NCBI GenBank assembly: GCA_036244855.1
Contig: BQKZ01000657.1
Span: 92,127-156,126 of the forward strand
DNA length: 64,000 bases
Source of the DNA: Temnopleurus reevesii
Taxonomy: Eukaryota > Echinodermata > Echinoidea > Temnopleuroida > Temnopleuridae
Direction of reading: 5' to 3'
The notes below the pieces were generated by a model. The model was not told the DNA's origin, made no database searches, and saw nothing but the letters and a program-made list of their open reading frames with translations. Positions 25,101 to 37,100 of this stretch are shown one piece after another (position 1 is the first letter of the stretch; each line of letters opens with the position of its first letter). Position numbers and translations under genes: made by a program.

Positions 25101-28100
25101 TGACTATAGTAGCCACCTGTCAATAAGGGTCACCTATAAAATAAATTCCCTCCAGATGACAATGTGTGCTATAGAACCTGTCGATAGAGGTCACCTTTCT
25201 ATAGTGGCCACTTGAATTCTGTTTTCCTTGGGTCGCCACAATCAACAGGTTTGACTGAATATTCTTTTTTAACAGCATACTTGGTAATGGCAGGAAAAGG
25301 AATATTATTTCGCAAAAATAAGTGGTTAGAAACATATTATGAGTGATACATATATGTATGAATGTACATGCCAAAAGATTTGGCAGAATAGTGAGCAAAT
25401 AAAAATAAGAAAATGGACCTTGTCAGGCCAACAAATATTACACTGGTCCCATGTGCTCCCCATTGTGTTTGATCAAGTAAAAAAAAGCATGTTTTTTAAT
25501 ACCTATTTTGTTAACTATTTTAAACTACTTGATTTAATTTCCCTTGTCAAAATAAGCCTGGTGCATTGTAATTACACTTCGTAACCACTCTCTAGCAATG
25601 TTACATTATTTTTGTTTTACAAGTACTCAGTATGAGCTTTAACACTAATCCCAATGGATTAATTTTTTAAAATTTTGATTAAAAATTCATCAAAATATGA
25701 CTAAGAACTTCCCATAGATTGAACATAAACAATATAGATCGAAATATACAGCTACATGTAATGATGATACATGTACTTGCGATGACAAATTCATTTGAGT
25801 CATGATGATGTCTGAATGAGTTTTGAAATGTCCATTGTATGAAAATGTGATATGAATAATGTCTCAACTTCAAATAACATCTTTCAGTATTTGATTATTT
25901 TTTTTGTGATGAATATAATTTTGAAGTGTGAAAGGAACAGAAACAAAATGTAGCCAAAAGATATTATTGTTGTGTGAAACTGTTATTTGTCAAAACACTT
26001 GAGTGATGCAGTTCATATAAATATATTTGAAATTTACTTTTGATAGATTTGCTGTGGCTACAACATCAAAAGCCCATCATTTGTGTTTTATTGAAATTGT
26101 TTAACCCAGAAAATCATGGAGAGATAAAAGCCTTTTAGCATTGCAAAATTGTATAGAAAAACCTGCATCAAAGGTACACTTGGCATTCACAAAACTAGGT
26201 GAAATGCATGGGCAGTCATCTTGGGAAAACTGTCTCAAAATGGCAGGTCTTTCAGTACAATCATCGCCAATATGCCTGGAAGTCATTGATGACAGACTGA
26301 CTAATTCAAGAATGTGTCTTATATTAAGCTGACTATTTTGCAGAGGAATGTCGGATGGTCTATATTTAGCCTAATGAATCAGAGTCTACATGAAGGATGC
26401 CGATTTACTGTACATCCAACGTGTATTTACAGCAGACAGAGTCCAGTCACTATTTATGAATTTAGTGTTTAAACACAAACATAAACTTTGTTGTTTTATT
26501 TTGTGCTCCCTATATTCTGAGAGTAAACATGGATGGATGCAAAGACTAGTATCCAGTTAGCCAAAGCTGCCAATAATTGAGTAGACTTTGACTCCAGACA
26601 TGGTTAATTCCACTAGCAGTCTGTACTATAGGTACAGATATAGGACTGTGCTTGTAGACTAGGATTCAGACATTCATTTGTGTATATAGCCATCTAAAAA
26701 ATGTAAAAGTGCATAGAATTTTGAAAGATATCTAATCCTGAGAAGAAAAAAAATGTATTTAAGATGTGATTTTAGGGGAGTTGAACAATTTCAATGGTCA
26801 AGAAATGAGGTGGTTGCATGCTGATTAAATTATTTTGGAAATATAAATGAAGGATTCCTACATGTACGGGCAAATGCAATCTATCCACTTCTACAGGATG
26901 TGTTGTAAACATCCATTATTACGATGTGCAGATATTTTTAGATGACTGGAAAAATTTTCCTTGTAATACAGCTGCAGGGGGTGGAAGATCATTGGATGTG
27001 TTTCTATGGCTACGCCCCCAAGTGGCAAAATACCTCACTAGGGGGCGTTTTCACTGTTCCTTACAATGTCATATCACATCAAGATGTGTCAGATATCATT
27101 GAACTTGTGGTTGTGATTGATTCATGCAAAGGTCTTCCATGCCCCATAGGGGTTGTTCCTGCCTTCAAATTCTTGATGTTCAAGGTCATAGTTGGTCAGC
27201 AACTTTTTGCGATCAAAGGTTGATGTTTATTTATTTCTAGGAAGATGTAACTTTATAATGTATTGATTTTTAAAGCTTTAGTAGTCTTTTACCACACAGT
27301 TCAGGAAGTAAAAAAAAAAAAGACAAATTGTTTGGTTACCCTCCATCGACTGACCCTCTGTAAATGGCCAAACCTTAACTTTTTTTGCTTAATTCTATAA
27401 AATTGACAAATCACTGAGAAATTATAGCCATAAACATGTGAAAGCCATTTTCAGCTCTTTTTGAGGGCTTTTCACTCCCTTCTAAGTCTGATTTTCCTCG
27501 GGTTCTGTGCTCGAAGATAGTAAAAGCAAAACATTCCAACTGCCAGTGTGTTTTCTAAAATGGCATTTGAGGGCCACCAAACAAATTTTGGCCTGATAAA
27601 TATATACAAATTACAGTTGATGATACTGTATAGTTCACAAAGATAGTGGGTAACTCAACACAAAACAGTTTGAAGTAGGCGGATGAAACCTCACCATTCT
27701 TGTACAGTGTATAACTGTAATACAATTTTTTTTAATTATTCAATTTTCATGAAGTGTTAACTTACCACAGAATGTCACTACATGTAATGGGAAATATTGT
27801 TCAGAAGGGATGGGATCCTAAATTATCTTGTGGAATATATTCAAACTACCAAACTTCAATATACGTAGAGGACGGTGGGGGTTTTTGCGGTTGAATTGCA
27901 CTAGCCAATCAACATATTTGTTTTTTGCAAAATGAGTGTATTCCTTTTACCAATTAGAATTTAATTTGCGATTGAATTGTACATGTACAATGTAGTTTAC
28001 TTGCAATTGATCACATTCTTCTTGCAACACCTGTCATACAAAATGTATGAATTCTTTACTTTAAAAAGTGTATCACTTGAAATTCAATCCATGGATGTGC

Positions 28101-31100
28101 ATTTTAAGATTAAAGGGGAATTACACCCAGACAATAATGTATGGTCAGTAAATGAAGAAAAATCAGATGAACAAACTGTGAAAATTTGAGCAAAATCGAA
28201 TAATCCGTTCAAAAGTTATGAANTGTGATTGATTCATGCAAAGGTCCTCCATGCTCCATAGGGGTTGCTCCTTCCTTCATATTCTTGATGTTCAAGGTCA
28301 TAGTTGGTCAGCAACTTTCGCATTTGACATTGCTGTACATATTTGTTTCTAGGAATTTATTTTTTAAGCTTTAATAGTCTTTTCCCATGAAGTACTAAAG
28401 GAAAAAAACAAGGAAGAATTGTTTGATTGCCCTCCACCGATTGACCCTCTGTAAATTGGCCGAACCTGAATGTTCAATTTTGTCACTGTTAAGTTACAGA
28501 TAAACAAGTGAAATTAAACCTGATATTGATAAGTCCTTTTTTTATTTCAGATTTTTTGGGGGGCTTTCACATCCTTCTAAGTCTTTTATTTTCCCGGGAT
28601 AAAATAATAATGATATTTTTTTTCCAACCAATGGATGCTTTTTCTAAAATATATGGCATTTGAGGGCAACCAAACAGATATACAATGTACAGTAGTAGAT
28701 ACCTCACAGAACAAACTTAGTTGGTAACCACTGCAAAACAGTTTGAGCAATACAGGTGAAACCTAACCATACATGTTGTAATTGCACAACTGTAATATTA
28801 TTTTTTTTTTTGTTCATATTCAATTTTCGTTAACTGTTGACTTACCACAGAATGTCACTATATATGTGAAATATTGTTCAGAATGGATGGGATTACAAAC
28901 TATCTCGTGGAAAATTTAATACCAAGTGTATGTGGGGAAGGCTGATGGGCATTATTGCGGTTGAATTACACTAGCCAATGACGATATCCTTTGAATCTGC
29001 AATTGATTTGTACAATAATATAATATGGACTAGCCTTGAGGGAGACACAACATTTATGGCCCTGAGTAGAATCGTATTGCCCGAGTCTCGACTCGGGCAA
29101 TACGATTCTACTCAGGGCCATACAGTAAATGTTGTGTCTCCCGAAAGAGATAGTCCATATTGTTATTATTAAGCAAATCAGACATCTAGAGCGAACACGA
29201 AATCCATAAAAATAAACCACTGGCAGAATTAAAAGTGGTTGCTCCCGAGATCGCGGTCCGCGTTTTTTCGGATGTGAATTTATTGCCCGCTGTTTTACAC
29301 GCAAAATCCCATATACATTTGACCAAGGGCAATAAAGTAATTTATGGACCGCTCTGTCTTTTACGGGGCGATGAAGTGTGAAAATCACATTGCTCAGATG
29401 TCTGATACGGTTAATAATATACATGTAGTTTATTTGCGATTGGCCATTGTTCGTGCAAGACCTGTCATACAAATTCTAAGCTTGAGAAAGTGTATCTTTT
29501 GAAATTCAATCCATGAATGTGCATTTTAAGATTAATGTGCACTCATTATGCTATGAATGATCAAGTGATGTGATAAGAGCAGTGTCGATTCATATTATTC
29601 CATCAATCTGTACACACATTTAAAAGCAGCCTGTAGTGGTAATAAGAAATTGAATGTGTGCAGCATAAGAATATAATATTCCAAGTGATATTTCCATGAA
29701 TTTTTAAGATTTTTGCAATTGGTTTGTCCATATTGATAAATAATGAGGTCAACTAGCTGCTTGTGAGGGATTTTTAGTTTTTTACAGATTACACATAAAT
29801 ACATGTACATGTACAGCACAACGCACACAGGTCCCTGCATATAGAATGCATTTTCTCATCCAGCCCTAGTGTTTATACGTGAGGGCACTTAAGAATTGTT
29901 ACCATGGCAATATTATTCTTTGTATTATTCCTCATGAGGAAAGAAAAGAATGCACTCAATGGTTGTCAGGGAGGAGGGTCAGTCCCAATTGCCAATTACA
30001 TGAGAACAAACATATTGGGAGAAGACACAACTTGTCATTGAGCTTTACATGTAATTGGAATCTTTGAAATCAATTGATATAAGCTTTAGGAAAATTAATT
30101 TGTAACTAAATCTTTGATTTCATAATTTTTGTATGTGTAGCATGAATAATGAAAAAATGCCTTGATCGTTAATTGTGTACATGTACATACACATATATAT
30201 GCTCGAGGGACGATGAGTCCTTTAGCAGGACAGAACAGATGAACCCTTTGAGTGCTAACCAGTGTTGCTGAGTATTGGGAAATTTGACTGCATCCTCTAA
30301 TTTAAAGACGAAATAATCTTATGTAGTCATATATATGATGTATCATAGAAAGACTGTACTTTCCTTGCTCTGATTATATAAAATTTATTCTTGTAATCGC
30401 AAAATCAAATACTGTGATTTAGAGGGGAAAGAAAAGCCAACCTCATTTGCCACATCCTAAAAATCTGGCCTTCTGTTGAAGTCCATTGTCTCCAAAGCTT
30501 TGAAGATAGTTTCTATGCTTTGCAAGTATTGTCATTTTATAATTATTATTGTAATATATTGTGTATATCAATTGATGGACAATAGCTTTATGTCTTGTTC
30601 ATGCACACAAGTCCTTTTGTCCAATTATTTGCATGATTTTTTAAATGCTTATTCAATACACTCATGCATGGATGAGCATGTCAGAATTCCATTGTGAAGA
30701 GTCAGGACTATAATGAGGTTAATGATTAATTATGGACAATAGGTTAATATTTTGTCATCCTCTGTTTACAGGTCGTATCCTGAAGAAGCTGCTACATGTT
30801 GGCAATGGATTAAAGGTAAGGATTTCCCGATATATGTCAAAGTTCCTGGATGTAAATGAAAGAAATTAAAATGATGAATTACCATACTGCTGAACCAAAT
30901 GTTTCCTCATGAACAAAAGCATGATAATGTAAAACATTTCTACATTTCCATAATTTTTTAAATATTGCACCCAAGCAAATATTATAACAGGGACAGACTC
31001 TTCAGATGTAGGATATAATAGCATATTTACTTAGAATTCTCAGAATTTTGATACTGTCATGCTGTCATTTTGATGTCTGTCCGTGCATCCGTCCAAAACT

Positions 31101-34100
31101 TGTTCTTATTGACACAATTTTTAATTCATAAGGCATTGAACAGATTTATTTACCGTACCTGGCGCAAGAATAAGTATGGCCAGATGAACTGATTAAATTT
31201 TGGTTTCAGAGGTTATTAATAGTCACGGGGTAAATAGACTTGTAAAAATCACCAAAATAATTTATGATTTATGATTATTTGGTGTAGCCGATTATATTTT
31301 CTTGATTGCATTGTGGTGGAGGCATAAGTGCTGGCCTTGATTGGGTAAGGATTCATCTAGATTATCATGTAATACAAATCCAGGACACAAATCATGCACT
31401 ATGATCTCTTCAGAAACTGCAGATGTTTTATTTGTGACACATTATGAAAGTGTGTATTCTCATTTGTGTACCCAAAAAAAATATTAAATGAGAAGAAAAC
31501 AACAACAACTAATAATAATGATGATATTAATAACCATAGATATTCAAAGAATAAACAATGAAATGTAAACAGAAAGGAAGGACAAATATTAAAAACCTTA
31601 TGCGCCTTTCCGATGTGAATAACACATAATGTTTATACTGTCTATTTGTTTGTTTTTACAGCATCGGATGGATGGGATGCGGTTGTTTCTCCTTTGGTTC
31701 AAGATCCTCCAGGAGAATGCCTCCGAGGAGTGTTACCTGATATGCGACCCTGGTCCCAGGTTTCCCTGTTCCATCCAGTATCTATGGAAACATAACCATC
31801 TCCCTTTTTTTCTTTCTCCAGCATCGGATGGATGGGATGCAGTTGTTTCTCCTTTGGTTTTAGATCCTGCAAGAGAATGCCTTGGAGAAGTGCTACCTGA
31901 TGTATTTTACCCCAGACACTTATTAATTTCCCTTTCGTTCCTGGCTTCCCCATTTTATTTAGCATCTGTGGAAACTTAATCCCCTCCCTTTTTTCTTTCT
32001 CCAGCATCGTATGGATGGGATGAGGCTGTTTCTCCTTTGGTTCCAGATCCTCCAGGAAAATGCCTCAGAGGAGTGCTATCTGATGTACGCTACTCTTGTC
32101 CCAGGCTTCCCTGTTCCATCCGGTATCTATGGAAGCAGTCTGGAACATGTTATGACCCACAACTCCAGGACATCTCCGAACTATGACAGTAAGTCTTGAT
32201 AAAATGTTTACTTTAAAAAAAAATTATTGATCAAATATTTCAATTAAGCCAGTCTTGTTGGTCAGTTGTATGCATACCTAGTAAAAGAAAATTTGTTTAT
32301 GACAAAACGAGTGCCTGCCTGAGTCTTGCCTCTGTAGCAAAAAAATAAAGATGCAAACTGAATCCCAAGTATTTCAGTTAAATTGTTGTTAACATGTGAA
32401 AGGAATGCCAAGAAACCTGCATAAATTTGAATCACAATAAAAACCCACCAATTGTTTAATTTGATTGCTTGTTTGATTTTGGTGAGGGTTAATAGAAGAT
32501 AAAGTGTTAGAACTTAGATGCTACGAATGTGAAATATAAAGAGTGGAATCGTTCAAGAGGCGAAGAGTAAAATTAGGGAAAACCATATCATCCCAGTAAT
32601 TTCAGCTTCTTCAGTATGGTTTTGTTTTTATAGAGCTTGAATTTGGTAGATTGCTACATAAGATATATGTATATGCTTACTTATCATTTTTTTCAGGTCC
32701 TATCCTTGAAGTGGAGATCAACCCCATAGTACCAGCACAGCCTGGGGAGAAACCTACTGAAAACCTCACCAAACTACTGCTTGAGAGTCTACTCAAATAC
32801 ACAGTTACACAGGTATGTCCTCTTGATATAAATGTATGTTTACACTTCCAATGTTCTAAGTGGAACCTTATATCTTGCATGCTTTTTCCTTTAGTTTGTC
32901 CCATGTACTATTTAAAAAAAAACTATTAGTGATTGAATCACCCATCTAAATTTACCAGTAATATCATTTTCTGCTATGTTGTGACAGATTCTTTTGTCAT
33001 CCTCTTGCAACTCAACACTGTTGCCTGATGATGACCAGGATGTGCATTGAAACATTTCCGAATAAATGATTTTTATAAATAAAGAGAATTGCTGAAACTC
33101 CGATAATGGAGAGCCGTGGAGTTAAATGAAGTGAATAAAGAGCTTAAACTCTCAATCCTAGCAGAATATTAATCATTAGTATATGACAAGGAAATGAAGT
33201 GAACACGCTTACTTGGAAAAAAGCTAAAGAAGGAGGTGGAGAGAAAGAAAGAACAGGATGTGAGGGGCAGCCAATCACCGAACAAGGAGGGAAGAATAAA
33301 GGAACTCCGGTACTTGAACAAAAGAAAGATGACCTGCTGTCCAGTCCAAATCAACCCTGGAACTATGGAAAGACCACCTACCTGTGGACTCAGATGCTCT
33401 CTATCCCAAGGACCCTCCATCATCCCTGATAAGAAAGGCCCTTACAGTGAGAGCGCAACTCCTTTCTTCCACATACCTGCTGCAGACCAGACTTGTCAAA
33501 ATTGCCAAAACCAACGACCCAACGTGTCTGCTATGCAAGATTGAGGAAGAATCCGTCAGTCACTTTGTTGCCTACTGTCCTTCCCACGATACCGCTAGAT
33601 CAGAATTTATATCCCTCATCACCAAAACGCTTGAAGATTTCCCTGATGCCCTATCTCACTTTGATCCATCCCTCCCTACTGTGTTTACCAGAACGACCCT
33701 CATTCCCACAATCCCCGGTATTCCCACTGCTACTAGAAACAGCCTTCTACTGAAATCCCTGTTCTTTATACACAAGATCCACCTGTCCCGTTTAAATACC
33801 CTTGATCATGAACTGAACACCAATTAACCTCTACCCTATTCTATGGACGCATCTTGTATTGGATCTATCTACCAGCCCTAACTGGGATGATCTCCGAGAT
33901 CAGCGGAGGGACAGAAACAGTCAAGCTGGAGGAAAGGGTGGGACAAAACAAAGAAGGGATTAGAGAAGTGTGAGAGTTGAAAGGGGTGAAGGGAGGCAAA
34001 TAGAGGCGGCAAGAAAGCCTATTGTCTTGTCAAAATATAATTAAGTATCAATATGTTCTGATTAAATTTTTCCATTATTTTTTTTCCCAGGTACCTAGAG

Positions 34101-37100
34101 TGGAGTGGTCTGATCCTAGCAAGAGGGATGAAGCATTTATTTTTCTGCTGGAGAATTTCAAGCGATTCTACTTGCCACATATATTCCCAGAATTTCTTCA
34201 CAGCACTAGTCTCTACAGCCCAATTTTAGGTAATATTTGTTTATTTTCACAAACATTTCAACTTCCCTTCTTTCTGCAACATATTAAGTGAAAGTGTTCT
34301 AGTAATAACCATTTTTTTTAACTGCGTTCCCAAAATATGCTCTAATTTGCACAATTTTGGTTGCAGATATTCATCTCTTTCTTTCAATCATAATGCTCTT
34401 GTAATGTTATTCCAATTTGGGGGAACATGTACTAAACATGGTAATTTGTTGGTAACTGGAACCAAGTAGTTCTAAGAGAATTTCCTTTTTGGGGGGAGGG
34501 GGTTGCCTTAAAACTCTTCAGCTTCCCATCCATATAATTCTCAAGGATATGAACTTCATTACTTGAAAACAAAAATAGTAATAATAAAAATTTGGATAAT
34601 GGATTTTTTTCAGGAAGGAGCTGAACATTTTGCATGTATGAAACTTGCCAATTGCTGACCATCAGTCAACACAGTCATGCATTAGTACTAAGCAATGGAA
34701 AACAATAACTTTTTCTGAAAGTTGTAATTTCATCAACGTCATTAAAGCTTGTAAAAGTTAGAATGACAATTTTGCAGTTTACAGTATTTCTAGAAATGGT
34801 ATCTGTAAATTTTGTCATTCATTTTACTTTTGAATGCTTGGTATTACAGATATCCCTAAGGCCAGAAGTACTAGCAATAGTGTTGGTTCCAGCTACACAA
34901 ACAACTTGGCAGCATGTCGGGTCAGTGTGGTCAACTGGGTTGTGAGTTTTATTGCAACTCACAAGACTGGAAGCAAGTCTTGGTAAGTTTGGCAAGAAGA
35001 GAATGGATGGAGAGAAATATGTGACTAGATTTTCTGACATTCATTCATAAATTTGCTATTGTCGATGTGGAAAATATAAATAAATTAGATTCTGAGAAAT
35101 TCACATGTAAATGTTATATCAGATTTTAATATGATATCAATTTACAGTTGCAATTGTCTAAATTCATGAGAGCGAATGTTTTGGATATACTCCTAACAAA
35201 TGATGTGTAAACTAGGTGTGATGCTCTTAAATAAAGTAGGGTTGGATATACAATAGCTTGACCATTTTCTTGAAAAGCCTAAATAACAAACTAGCAATAT
35301 GATTTTAATTCAGATTTTTTTAGATTATGGTTTGTCATATATATATCTGTGTTCTCCTGTTTAGCTTTCTGTCAGACAGACCAGATCCCAACCCAAAGGA
35401 CTCGCTAGAACGCAAGCTGGACAACATGCTATTGAAAGAGGGAGGGGACTCATCGACCTCATCGTCGACCACCATCAGTCCAAACTCTACCCTGTCGCTG
35501 AGCATCAGCACCATCTCGCTGGCCCCACCGATGCAGGACGACCTAGAGGTGTCAGGCAGGGAGCTCGTACAGAGAGTTCTATACTCTACCAGGGATAATA
35601 TCAATTTTGTTCAGGAAGTTCTTAGACAGGTAGGTCATTAGTATGCAAGTAATGTATGTCAGAGAGAGCATACATTACAAAATATATCATCAGGTCAAAT
35701 TTGGACTCACCAAATTGTATTCTTTTACTGTTGCACGAGCATAGGCATCCAATATTTAGTTTACATCGTGATATCTGACAGTTTTATTTCATCTAGGGCA
35801 ATGGTAAAATCTAATGAATAGGTCAGAACAGCACAATTATGATATAATAATTAAAGCTATCTCCAGACTCCACCGATATAACATGACCAGGTGTCAGACA
35901 CAGAGGATTTAAGATGAGGTCTCATATACAACGATCACCCACAGGATGCTGCACACTATTGTGTAATATCAAAATTCCCTGCATTGATATGAAATGTGAT
36001 GGAGTCATTTATCATTAAGAACATGACAGAGCAGTGCTTCAAATAGGTACATGAAACAGAATTATTTACACCACTAAAGAGGATTCTTGTGATTCAATAC
36101 AGTAGCTCATTAGTTGTAAGATTATTTTAATACTGACATTTCTAGAAAACATCTTGTTCAAATCTATTTCACCTTGATAAGAATTTTTACGATGCCCGTA
36201 CTTTGTGTTCTTGCAGGGTTTTCTCCTACCGATGAGTGAATCCCATGCCGTCAAGCTCTCCCTCAAAGTCTACAATGAATGGATTCAGGTAAGTTATATA
36301 TAGGGGTAAAATGATTGTAGATGAAATGCAATATCATATTTATCCATAGCCAATGTGCTGAATGAAATACTGAGTGGACATTCTTTGTAATCATGTTCTT
36401 TCTTTAATTAAACCACATTCAGTTCAGCTACTTAGCTTTTCACATTCTAATTTTTATTTTTGTTATATTGGTTGGCATCTCTGTTTATTGTGTAAATTTG
36501 GTAAATTATGAATATATTTTTTGTTATCAATATGATACATCCCAAATATTGTCTGCTCAAAATGCTCTCCATTTGTGTGTTTTCATCCATACAAAAGCAT
36601 TATGATTGTGGGTTATCTTTCCATCTGTCCTGTTTTCATTCTCATATGCATATGGGAGGGATCACAATGGTTTTGTAAACACAAGGTTATAGGTCAAAGT
36701 TCATCTCTGTCATTTTACAAATTAAAATTGTTAGTCTTGCAACAATTCAAGAACCATATGGCAAACAAACTTGTAGGTTGCTTCATGTAAAAGCTTAGTT
36801 ATGAATCAAGTTTTTATAAGCAGTGCCAGATTTTTTTTAGAGAAATTCCTTCTTGTAAGGGTAAAGCGAACTGTTTGAAGGATCAGATAGGTAGTGAAAT
36901 GCTACAGATGTGTTTACATATCCTTCAAATGCTTTTAGTTTTGACATAATTTTCATCGCACTTCCATAAAAACCTTTAGTTTAATCTTAATTCAATCTCA
37001 ACAACTTTTAACAGGTGTCGCAGAATTCTGTTGTGAAACCTGCTTTCATGGAGGAGCCAGAGGATGAGGAAACAAGCGGAGAAAACAAGGAGAAGAGGCT

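Larger units (their letters stand above)
24576..30771 (+). other. RALGAPA intron 3 (6.2 kb, longest)
   Basis: Contains the CAGTCAAACC MITE, a pair of CTCF-like motifs at 27.0 kb and the 27.1-29.5 kb tandem duplication with its foldback insert. No coding exon was recognised. Confidence 0.8.

Noticed and set aside
28966..29472. A 168-codon - strand frame
   Set aside because: Runs through the inverted repeat of the foldback element; the same peptide appears on both strands because of the hairpin.
31629..31979. A 116-codon frame containing exon 5-like peptide
   Set aside because: It is a read-through of two decayed exon 5 copies and the pyrimidine tracts between them; copy 5a is frameshifted and copy 5b has a stop in the exon frame.
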